From positions 1-5,135 of the forward strand of contig JAEYTU010000627.1 in the NCBI GenBank assembly GCA_023433825.1: DNA of 5,135 nucleotides, read 5' to 3'. Every line of letters begins with the position of its first letter. The first letter of the stretch is position 1. Made by a program: the position numbers and the translations under genes. The notes below the pieces were generated by a model that searched no databases, was not told the origin of the DNA, and saw only the letters and a list, made by a program, of their open reading frames with translations. Shown here one piece after another: positions 1 through 5,135 of the stretch. The stretch is from Planctomycetota bacterium (GTDB lineage Bacteria; Planctomycetota; UBA1135; UBA2386).

Positions 1-586
1 CGCGTGGCCGCGAGTAGTTCCAGCCGCCCGACTCGGGGATCGCACTGTCGCAGAGGATCCGCACGAGACGAGGGATCCAGGACGCGACGGCGTCGGCGTG
101 CTCGGCGGGCGTCGCCTTCGCGTCGACGAGGCGGAGGAACAACTGCAGTGCGTAGCAGTGACCCCAGCCACGAACGTCGTAGTTGCCGACGAACTCGTCG
201 TTCATCCCGGGCTCGTCGAGCAGCCGCAGGATCGCGCCGACGGCGCGCGCGAGGGCGGCGTCGCGCGGGCCAGCCTCGGCCGCGTCCCGCGGTGCCGCGA
301 CGAGCGCGAGCGCGACGATCGCCGTTCCGCCGACGTGGTAGCCGATCGGAATCTGACCTCGGTAGCGATAGACGCCCTCGTACGACCAGAGTTCGGGCTC
401 GCCGTCGGCGGCCCGCTCCTGCAGCGCGAGCAGGTGGCCGACGCATTCACGCACGGTCGCGTCGACGTCGAGCGCCGGCGCCGCAGCGCTCGGCGGCACG
501 ACCTCCGTGGGCGGGGCCTGCGCGGAGATCGAACTCAGGAACGTACCCGCGATCAGCGAGAACAGCAGGCGCGAACGGATCGACAT
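1..586 (-). CDS. Exported prenyltransferase/squalene-cyclase-like repeat protein, C-terminus cut by window edge
   Basis: The frame is open from an ATG at 584-586 to the left edge, giving 195 residues and no stop. Residues 1-22 look like a Sec signal peptide: MSIRSR, a hydrophobic core LLFSLIAGTFL, then SSISA, with cleavage likely near A22. A Pro/Ala linker follows. From about residue 43 the protein reads as helical pairs of the alpha/alpha-toroid fold of squalene cyclases and prenyltransferase beta subunits. HVGGTAIVALALVA (84-97) and VRGWGHCYALQLFLRLVDA (138-156) resemble the inner helices, and GGWNYSR (187-193) resembles the repeat-end glycine/tryptophan motif. Planctomycetes carry many exported proteins of this type with no known reaction. 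A real cyclase would need an acidic DxDD-type motif, which cannot be judged here because the C-terminal part is missing. A GAGGAG Shine-Dalgarno lies 5 bases upstream of the ATG and supports this start. It is the last visible gene of the minus-strand cluster, 70 bases after the lipoprotein stop. The fold is fairly sure; the function is unknown. Confidence 0.78.
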   Translation of the reverse strand, partial: MSIRSRLLFSLIAGTFLSSISAQAPPTEVVPPSAAAPALDVDATVRECVGHLLALQERAADGEPELWSYEGVYRYRGQIPIGYHVGGTAIVALALVAAPRDAAEAGPRDAALARAVGAILRLLDEPGMNDEFVGNYDVRGWGHCYALQLFLRLVDAKATPAEHADAVASWIPRLVRILCDSAIPESGGWNYSRPR

Positions 587-591
587 CGTCG

Positions 592-597
592 CTCCTC
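592..597 (-). promoter_or_regulatory. Shine-Dalgarno site of the cyclase-like gene
   Basis: The minus strand reads GAGGAG, followed by five bases and the ATG at 586-584. This is the strongest ribosome-binding site in the minus-strand cluster. It fixes the start of a gene whose end lies outside the window. Confidence 0.7.
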
Positions 598-600
598 TAC

Positions 601-629
601 GGCTGTTGCGCGCTTGGGCGCGAGCAGCC
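601..629 (-). other. Imperfect hairpin between the lipoprotein and cyclase-like genes
   Basis: On the transcribed minus strand, GGCTG at 629-625 pairs with CAGCC at 605-601. A C/A mismatch, one T-A pair and a one-base bulge follow, then four more G/C pairs (GCGC with GCGC) closing a six-base loop. No T-run follows, so it is not a classical intrinsic terminator. It ends four bases before the GAGGAG ribosome site of the downstream gene, so it could protect an mRNA end or tune translation. In DNA this GC-rich it may also be chance. Confidence 0.3.
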
Positions 630-656
630 GGGGCGTCGCGCCAGCCGTTGCGGCGT

Positions 657-1124
657 TCAGTCCTGCTTCGGCTTCGCCGCGGGCTCAGTGACGGTCGGCT
701 TCGCCGCCGGCGTCGCGGTCTTGTCCGCGCACTCGGTGCCGCAGCCCTCGACGCAGGTCGTCGCGTCCTTCTTCTCGGCGCAGCACTCGCTCTTCGCAGC
801 CGGAGTCGCCGCCTTCTCGTCGGCGCAGCAACCGGCTTCGGTCTTCGCCGCAGCGCCCTTCTCGTCGGCGCAGCAGCCGGCGTCGGTCTTCGCCGCCGTG
901 CCCTTCTCGTCGGCGCAGCAGCCACCCTCGGACTTCGCGTCGGTCTTGACGTCGGTCGCGTTCGCGGCGGGGCCGGCGGGCGCGTGGTGATCGCAGCACG
1001 GCCCGTCCTTCGGCGTGCCCTGCTGCTGACTGGCTGGCGTCGCTGGCGACGCTTCGACGCTTTCGACCGTGCATCCGGTCAGGAACAGACAGAGGGTCAG
1101 GACGGCGAAGAGTGCGCGCTTCAT
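657..1124 (-). CDS. Cys-rich tandem-repeat lipoprotein, possible metal binder
   Basis: This is a 155-residue protein with a clear lipoprotein signal: MKR, a hydrophobic core ALFAVLTLCLFL, and lipobox LTGC with C18 as the expected lipidated cysteine. The lipid anchor would hold it at the membrane facing the periplasm. The mature chain is rich in Ala, Lys, Asp, Glu, Thr and Cys and has no recognised globular domain. Cys-Cys pairs occur at 43-44, 69-70, 84-85, 99-100 and 114-115. The last four are spaced exactly 15 residues apart, in units like AGCCADEKGAAAKTE. CCDHH (43-47) adds two histidines, and a final CVEGCGTEC (124-132) has cysteines four apart. The tail is Pro/Ala/Lys-rich. Dense CC pairs with acidic residues suggest metal (Cu, Zn, Fe) or metalloid binding, or a thiol role; this is inference. 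It lies 58 bases after the epimerase-like gene. No good Shine-Dalgarno precedes the ATG, but the signal peptide makes this start convincing. I recognise no named family. Confidence 0.85.
   Translation of the reverse strand: MKRALFAVLTLCLFLTGCTVESVEASPATPASQQQGTPKDGPCCDHHAPAGPAANATDVKTDAKSEGGCCADEKGTAAKTDAGCCADEKGAAAKTEAGCCADEKAATPAAKSECCAEKKDATTCVEGCGTECADKTATPAAKPTVTEPAAKPKQD
765..929 (-). repeat. 45-bp in-frame tandem repeat in the Cys-rich lipoprotein gene
   Basis: There are three full 45-bp units (885-929, 840-884, 795-839) and one partial, diverged unit (765-794). They encode residues 66-120 of the lipoprotein. On the plus strand, ttctcgtcggcgcagca recurs at 814, 859 and 904, exactly 45 bases apart. 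The first two of these copies differ at only a few bases over most of the unit, which points to fairly recent duplication. The partial unit encodes CCAEKK instead of CCADEK. Period and frame are preserved, so the array changes protein length without breaking the frame. Confidence 0.88.
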
Positions 1125-1182
1125 GGGGCGGAAGGATGGCGACGCGCGGAGATCGGCGCAAGGCCCGCCTCCGCCGCCGGCG

Positions 1183-2301
1183 TCACCGCGACTTCCAGAG
1201 CGTCAGCAACTCGGCTTCGCGCTCGGCAGGCAATCCCGCGCGCGGCTTGTAGTCGGCCGGCCGCGTGATCGCCCATGCGTGGGTGTCGCGGATCGTGTCG
1301 GCGAGCGGGCGGAACTTCAGTCCGGCAGTGATCGCGGCGGCATTGTCGATGTGCGACAGCGACGCCTCCGGCGTCCACGGCAGGTGCCCCCAGCTCGTGA
1401 CCTTGTGCTCGGCGAGGAACGCGTCGTCGACCCAGGTGAACTGCGCCGTCTCGTTCAGCACGGCCTTCGCGGCGTGCAGCATCTCCTGGATCGAGTACCG
1501 CCCGCGGTAGCCGACTGCGTTGAAGATGCCGAACGTCGACGCGCCGACCAGCGCGACGATCCATTCGCCGAGATCGCGGACGTCGACGATCTGGAACTCA
1601 CAGTCGGGCTTGCCCGGCGCCAGGATTTCGCCGCCGCGGGCGACGCGTAGCGGCCAGTACGTGAATCGGTCCGACCGATCGCGCGGGCCGACGATGTAGC
1701 CGGGCCGCACTTGGGTGCACTTGCCCGGGAACGCCGCCTCGGCTGCCGCCTCGCAGGCCGCCTTCAACGCGCCGTAGTTCTCGCCGGTGATCCGCGTCGG
1801 GTTCGCCTCCTTCAAGACGGCCGTCGGCGTCGATTCGGTGACCGTTTCCTGGTTGCCGCCGAAGCGCGGGTAGACCGACACCGAGCTGACGAGCAAGTAC
1901 TGGCCGACGTTGCCTTTCAGCACTTCGGCGACGGTCTCCACGTCCTTCGGGAAGTAGGCGACGTTGTCGATGACGGCGTCGAACGTGCGTCCCTTCAGCT
2001 TCGCGACGTCCTCGGGCTTCCGCCGGTCGCCTTCGATGTGCTCGAGCTCGGGGAACAGGCCCGGGTCCGTGCGGCCGCGGTTGAACAGCGTGACTTCGTG
2101 TCCGGCGGCGACGGCCGGCAGCACGGTGGCCGGGCCGAGGTGGCCGGTTCCGCCGATGACCAGGATCTTCCGTTTGGTCGCTCGCCGCGGTGGGCGAGGG
2201 GACGGGACGGCACCGAGCGCCGGAACGGCAAGGCCGGCGGCGACGGTCGAGGCGAGGAACTGACGGCGAGACGGCGTGGCCGACATGGGGGATTCCGACA
2301 T
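1183..2301 (-). CDS. Tat-exported NAD-dependent epimerase/dehydratase-family (extended SDR) protein
   Basis: This 372-residue protein opens with a twin-arginine signal, SRRQFLAS at 11-18. A hydrophobic stretch follows (TVAAGLAVPALGA), with probable cleavage near A31. The rest is an extended SDR of the NAD-dependent epimerase/dehydratase type. KILVIGGTGHLG (45-56) holds the dinucleotide-binding glycines. FNRGRTDP (73-80), with an Arg after the second strand, hints at NADP preference. DAVIDNVAY (108-116), LLVSSVSVY (136-144) and the catalytic Y176xxxK180 (YGALK) follow in the expected order, then RPGYIVGPRD (199-208) and FQIVDVRDLGEWIV (236-249). Substrate is unknown; the family acts mostly on nucleotide-sugars or related carbonyl compounds, but a Tat-exported member may act on something else. 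AGGAG lies five bases before Met1, whereas the in-frame Met6 has no such site, so 2301 is the preferred start. It starts 46 bases after the transporter stop, probably in the same transcript. Confidence 0.92.
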   Translation of the reverse strand: MSESPMSATPSRRQFLASTVAAGLAVPALGAVPSPRPPRRATKRKILVIGGTGHLGPATVLPAVAAGHEVTLFNRGRTDPGLFPELEHIEGDRRKPEDVAKLKGRTFDAVIDNVAYFPKDVETVAEVLKGNVGQYLLVSSVSVYPRFGGNQETVTESTPTAVLKEANPTRITGENYGALKAACEAAAEAAFPGKCTQVRPGYIVGPRDRSDRFTYWPLRVARGGEILAPGKPDCEFQIVDVRDLGEWIVALVGASTFGIFNAVGYRGRYSIQEMLHAAKAVLNETAQFTWVDDAFLAEHKVTSWGHLPWTPEASLSHIDNAAAITAGLKFRPLADTIRDTHAWAITRPADYKPRAGLPAEREAELLTLWKSR

Positions 2302-2306
2302 GCGGG

Positions 2307-2311
2307 CTCCT
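2307..2311 (-). promoter_or_regulatory. Shine-Dalgarno site deciding the epimerase-like start
   Basis: The minus strand reads AGGAG, then CCCGC, then the ATG at 2301-2299. The alternative Met five codons downstream is preceded by AATCCCCC with no purine-rich site. This favours the longer protein, which keeps five extra residues before the Tat motif. Confidence 0.65.
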
Positions 2312-2347
2312 ACGCAGTCCGAGGCGACAACGTTTGCGGCGCGTCGA

Positions 2348-3931
2348 TCACGGATAGCGGTAGGCGCCGCCGACGCCGAGGGGCAGGTCGAGGCTCCAGT
2401 AGAGCAACAGGAACACGGTCCACGTCGACAGGATCGCGATGCTGTACGGCAGCATCAGTGAGACCAGCGTCCCGAGGCCGGTGCCCTTCGCGTACTTCTG
2501 TGCGTAGACGACGACGAGCGGGAAGTACGGCATCAGCGGCGTCAGGATGTTCGTCGTCGAGTCACCGACGCGGTAGGCGGCCTGCGTCAGCTCCGGCGCG
2601 ATCTGCACCTCCATCATCATCGGGACGAAGATCGGCGCGAGCAGCGCCCACTTCGCCGACGCCGAGCCGATCAGCAGATTGACGGTCGCCGTCATCAGGA
2701 TCATCAGGACGACCGTGATCTGCGCCGGCAGCGCCATCGCCTTCAACTGCGTCGCACCCTGGACCGCGATCCACGCGCCGAGGCCGGAGTCGGTGAACGC
2801 CTTGATGAACAGCGACGCGCAGAACGCCATGACGAGGTAGTAGCCCATCGTCGACATCGACTTGGACATCCCCTTCACGACGTCCTTGTGCGAACGGATC
2901 GTCTTGGCGACGACGCCGTAGACGACGCCGGGCAGCAGCGACAGCAGGAAGATCAGCGGCACGATCGACTGCATCAGCGGCGCACCGGTCGCGACCAGCG
3001 AGCCGTGCATCGGGTCCGTCGGATCTGCACGGTTGAAGAACCGCAGCGGCGATTCCGCCGGCAAGCAGGCCAGCGCGAGCAGGCCGAAACCGATGAGCAT
3101 CGAGATCAGCGCTGCGACGAGGCCGCGGCGTTCGACCGGTGCGAGCGGCTCGAACTTCGGCAGGTCCGCTGGATCGCAGTCGACGACGACGTTCTTCAGA
3201 CGCGGCTCGACGATCCGGTCGGTCACGAACCACGCGACCAGGATCACGAGGACGGACGAGGCGGCGCAGAAGTACCAGTTGCACAGCGGATTGACCGTGC
3301 GGCTGGCGTCGAGAACCTGGGCGCCGGCCTGCGTGATGCCTTGCAGCAGCGGGTCGATTCCTGAAATCACGAAGTTCGCCCCGAACCCGCCGGAGACGCC
3401 GGCGAACGCCGCGGTGATCCCGGCGAGCGGATGCCGGCCGGCGGCATAGAAGATCACGCCGCCGAGCGGGATCACGAGCACGTACCCGGCGTCGGCCGCC
3501 GTGTGGCTGATGATCGCGACGAAGACCAGCATCGGCGTCAGCAGCAGCCGCGGCGTGAAGCCGAGCATCCATTTCAGGCCGGCGTTGATGAACCCGGAGT
3601 GTTCGGCCACGCCGATCCCGAGCAGCGCGACGAGCACGACGCCGAGCGGGTGGAACGTGACGAACGTGTGGACCATCGACGTCAAGAACGCCGTCAGGTT
3701 CGTCCCGCTGAGCATGTTCTGGATCTGGCGGGTCTCGATCTGACCGGTGACGCGGTTCAGCGCCTCGTAGGTGACGCTCGACATCAGGAACGACAGCACC
3801 CAGACCCCGAGCAGCAGCCAGACGAAGATCATCGCTGGGTCCGGCAGCTTGTTGCCGACGCGCTCGATCGTCGACAGCGCGCGATCGACGAACGAAGGAC
3901 GCGGAGGAGGAACGGCGGCGGGATCGGTCAT
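2348..3931 (-). CDS. abgT: AbgT-family transporter (p-aminobenzoyl-glutamate / antimetabolite carrier type)
   Basis: This is a 527-residue polytopic inner-membrane protein, close to the roughly 510 residues of E. coli AbgT, and it is collinear with it throughout. Family landmarks in order are ERVGNKLPDP (23-32), FHPLGVVLVALLGIGVAE (93-110), SHTAADAGYVLVIPLGG (142-158), AGRHPLAGITAAFAGV (164-179), NWYF (218-221), DRIVEPRL (238-245), IVPLIFLLSLLPGVVYG (323-339), GSASAKWALLAPIFVPM (422-438) and YRVGDSTTNILTPLMPYFPL (453-472). About eleven or more hydrophobic segments are visible, including re-entrant-type hairpins. AbgT members move p-aminobenzoyl-glutamate, and some (the MtrF/YdaH group) are reported to export sulfonamides. 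Direction and substrate cannot be read from sequence, so the symbol denotes family only. An in-frame ATG at 4064-4066 would add 45 Arg/Pro/His-rich residues unlike any transporter N-terminus. I chose the ATG at 3929-3931 (MTDPAAVPPP), although its Shine-Dalgarno is weak (AGAGACCGAG). It is the first gene of the minus-strand cluster. Confidence 0.94.
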   Translation of the reverse strand: MTDPAAVPPPRPSFVDRALSTIERVGNKLPDPAMIFVWLLLGVWVLSFLMSSVTYEALNRVTGQIETRQIQNMLSGTNLTAFLTSMVHTFVTFHPLGVVLVALLGIGVAEHSGFINAGLKWMLGFTPRLLLTPMLVFVAIISHTAADAGYVLVIPLGGVIFYAAGRHPLAGITAAFAGVSGGFGANFVISGIDPLLQGITQAGAQVLDASRTVNPLCNWYFCAASSVLVILVAWFVTDRIVEPRLKNVVVDCDPADLPKFEPLAPVERRGLVAALISMLIGFGLLALACLPAESPLRFFNRADPTDPMHGSLVATGAPLMQSIVPLIFLLSLLPGVVYGVVAKTIRSHKDVVKGMSKSMSTMGYYLVMAFCASLFIKAFTDSGLGAWIAVQGATQLKAMALPAQITVVLMILMTATVNLLIGSASAKWALLAPIFVPMMMEVQIAPELTQAAYRVGDSTTNILTPLMPYFPLVVVYAQKYAKGTGLGTLVSLMLPYSIAILSTWTVFLLLYWSLDLPLGVGGAYRYP

Positions 3932-4018
3932 CTCGGTCTCTGGGGCGACTGGGTGGGTTCCGGGGTGGCGCCTTCCTACGGGGCGACGCGTGGGGTGCAA
4001 CCTTGGTCGGTGACGGGA

Positions 4019-4037
4019 TGCCGCCGGGCGGCTGGCA
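4019..4037. promoter_or_regulatory. GC-rich inverted repeat in the divergent intergenic region, candidate operator or 5'-UTR hairpin
   Basis: GCCGCC-G-GGCGGC at 4020-4032 is a perfect 13-base palindrome. The wider stretch can instead fold as TGCCGCC / GGC-T-GGCA with a four-base loop and one bulged T. It lies roughly midway between the two divergent starts. It could be a regulator site or an mRNA hairpin, or chance in GC-rich DNA. Confidence 0.25.
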
Positions 4038-4117
4038 CCGACGTGCGCGCAGATCGACGGGAGCAACGGAACCCTGCCGGGCTCGCGCGCGTCGAGGGCG
4101 ACCTTTCGTCCGACCCC

Positions 4118-4121
4118 GGAG
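4118..4121 (+). promoter_or_regulatory. Shine-Dalgarno site of the secreted-protein gene
   Basis: GGAG lies six bases before the ATG at 4128-4130. Together with the signal peptide that follows, it fixes the start of this right-edge gene. Confidence 0.6.
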
Positions 4122-4127
4122 ACTCAC

Positions 4128-5135
4128 ATGCACATCTCGACCCCCGCCGTTCACGGCTCTCTCCTCGCCCTCGTCACCGCAGTGTCCGTCGCTGCACCGC
4201 TCGCCGCGCAGCAGACGCTCGTCTCGCCGATCCAGGCCGCGACGAACGCGACGTCGAGCACCAACAGCTTCCCGTTCAACAGCAATGTTCAGCGTCGCTA
4301 CATGCAGCTGCATGGCGACCTCGGCGTCGGTCCGAAGCAGATCAGTGAGATCCGCTTCCGGCAGCCCTGCGGCACCGGCACCGGCGGCAATACGCGCACG
4401 ATCGTCCTCGACATGTACGTCGGCACGGGGCGTCCGGTCAGCGCCGCATCGTTCGCGATCGACGCGAACTACACCGCGCCACGCACGCAGGTCCTGACGG
4501 CGCAGACCGTCAATTGGGGCCCGACCGGGCCGCAGACGGCGTGTGCGACCGGGCCGAGCCCGTTCGAGGCGACGATGGCGCTGCCGATCAGTCCGTCGTT
4601 CCTGTTCGTCGGAACCGGCAACAACTCGTTCGTCTGGGAAGTTGGGATCCACAGCATCAGCGGCGGCTCGGCGGCGACGAACACCTACGTGACGACGAAC
4701 ACGGCCGGGACCTCGACGATCACCGGTGTCGGCTGCGGATCGATGGTGCACGGCGCGACGGTCTACGACCACGGCGGCATCCTCTCGATGAACTTCACCG
4801 TGACGGCTGCGCCGGCCTCGGCGGCCTCGGTGCTGGCGATCGGCGCGACGAACCCGGCGATCTCGCTGCCGAGCCTCTGCTCGCCGTTGCTGACCGACAT
4901 GCTGCTGATGCTGCCGATCGGAATGACGTCGGCGTCGGGCGCGATCACGACGTCGCAGGCAGAGCAGGCGACGTTCGTCCTGCCGAACAACTTCGGCGGC
5001 TTCGCGATGCAGACGCAGGTCCACTCGATCGACGTCGCGAGCACGTTCGCGATCCCGATCGCAAACTCGAACGGCCGCAGCACGCTGGTCCCGGCGCAGG
5101 GCACGAACGCCGCGCAGGTCGCGCGCATCTTCAAC
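4128..5135 (+). CDS. Secreted beta-rich protein of unknown function, C-terminus cut by window edge
   Basis: The frame is open from ATG 4128 to the right edge: 336 residues with no stop. Residues 1-28 form a Sec signal peptide (core LLALVTAVSVAAPLA, cleavage near AAQ at 26-28). The mature chain is rich in Thr, Ser, Ala, Gly and Asn and poor in charged residues, as in secreted or surface beta-sheet proteins. Residues 30-180 form one beta-rich part, with ISEIRFRQ (72-79), TIVLDMYVGTG (91-101) and FVWEVGIHS (168-176). A Thr/Asn/Ser linker (181-199) leads to GVGCG (200-204) and a second part of about 120 residues. That part has SVLAIGATNPAISLP (234-248), a Cys at 251, FVLPNNFGGFAMQTQVHSID (283-302) and ANSNGRST (312-319). 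I recall this C-terminal layout from many secreted planctomycete proteins, but no function is known. Only four cysteines are visible (81, 139, 203, 251), possibly two disulfides. The gene is divergent from the transporter cluster and likely has its own promoter. Function unassigned. Confidence 0.85.
   Translation, partial: MHISTPAVHGSLLALVTAVSVAAPLAAQQTLVSPIQAATNATSSTNSFPFNSNVQRRYMQLHGDLGVGPKQISEIRFRQPCGTGTGGNTRTIVLDMYVGTGRPVSAASFAIDANYTAPRTQVLTAQTVNWGPTGPQTACATGPSPFEATMALPISPSFLFVGTGNNSFVWEVGIHSISGGSAATNTYVTTNTAGTSTITGVGCGSMVHGATVYDHGGILSMNFTVTAAPASAASVLAIGATNPAISLPSLCSPLLTDMLLMLPIGMTSASGAITTSQAEQATFVLPNNFGGFAMQTQVHSIDVASTFAIPIANSNGRSTLVPAQGTNAAQVARIFN

Larger units (their letters stand above)
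3932..4127. promoter_or_regulatory. Divergent intergenic region that must hold promoters for both directions
   Basis: These 196 bases separate the divergent starts of the AbgT-family gene and the secreted-protein gene, so both promoters should lie here. I see no convincing -35/-10 pair; the stretch is very GC-rich. Apart from the palindrome at 4019-4037 and the ribosome site at 4118-4121 I see nothing specific in it. Confidence 0.45.

Noticed and set aside
765..929. A CRISPR-like array, because of regularly spaced repeats
   Set aside because: The 45-bp units are contiguous, in frame and coding, with no unique spacers between them.
1125..1182. An intrinsic terminator between the epimerase-like and lipoprotein genes
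   Set aside because: The gap is GC-rich but I found no stable stem followed by a T-run on the minus strand.
4..1268. Long plus-strand open frames (4-990, 98-691, 507-1268) opposite the cyclase-like and lipoprotein genes
   Set aside because: The translations are Arg-rich and low-complexity. The minus-strand frames have signal peptides, a lipobox, repeats and recognisable fold motifs.
4033..4048. A sigma-54-like promoter (TGGCAC ... TGCGC) ahead of the secreted-protein gene
   Set aside because: The -24-like half matches, but the GG-to-GC spacing is nine bases instead of ten and the -12 half is TGCG rather than TTGC.
3932..4066. A 45-residue N-terminal extension of the AbgT-family gene starting at the ATG 4064-4066
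   Set aside because: The added residues are Arg/Pro/His-rich with no counterpart in AbgT proteins, and family similarity begins soon after the internal Met at 3931. Intergenic high-GC DNA easily stays open.
1711..4348. Plus-strand open frames (1711-2682, 2888-3364, 3431-4348) opposite the epimerase-like and transporter genes
   Set aside because: They are antisense to two clearly recognised families and encode Arg/Asp/Gln-rich sequence without domains.
2562..5024. An 820-codon minus-strand open frame across the transporter, the intergenic region and the secreted-protein gene
   Set aside because: Its translation is almost wholly Arg/Asp/Ala/Gly without any domain. It lies in the wrong frame of the AbgT-family gene and antisense to the secreted-protein gene, a typical high-GC shadow.
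4469..5134. Minus-strand open frames (4469-4684 and 4763-5134) under the secreted-protein gene
   Set aside because: Their translations look fairly protein-like, but they are mirror frames of a gene with a Shine-Dalgarno and signal peptide, and neither shows a domain.

Overview
The window is high-GC DNA, with mostly G/C third codon positions in the real genes. It probably comes from a planctomycete-like bacterium. That placement is inference from gene style: a Tat-exported NAD-dependent epimerase-like protein, an exported prenyltransferase/squalene-cyclase-type repeat protein, and a secreted low-complexity beta-rich protein with a 'GVGCG...' C-terminal module. I know this combination mainly from Planctomycetota. 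No marker gene or rRNA is present to confirm it.

Layout. Four genes lie on the minus strand, transcribed from high to low coordinates. They are an AbgT-family membrane transporter (2348-3931), a Tat-signal SDR/NAD-dependent epimerase-like protein (1183-2301), a small Cys-rich repeat lipoprotein (657-1124), and an exported alpha/alpha-toroid (squalene-cyclase-like) protein (1-586) that runs off the left edge. The gaps are 46, 58 and 70 bases with no clear terminator, so the four could form one operon. A 196-base divergent intergenic region (3932-4127) separates them from a plus-strand gene for a secreted protein (4128-5135) that runs off the right edge. Both edge genes were read directly from the sequence because they have no stop inside the window.

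How the genes might work together. Every product is predicted to act in or across the cell envelope: one integral membrane carrier, one Tat substrate, one lipoprotein and two Sec-type secreted proteins. The AbgT family exports or imports p-aminobenzoyl-glutamate-type compounds and, in some members, sulfonamides. No sequence feature ties it biochemically to the other genes.

The least ordinary item is the lipoprotein. Its mature part is built from an exact 15-residue (45-bp) tandem repeat with a Cys-Cys pair in each unit, which suggests a metal- or thiol-handling role. I see no RNA genes, insertion sequences, CRISPR arrays or origins. All stretches outside genes are shorter than 200 bases.
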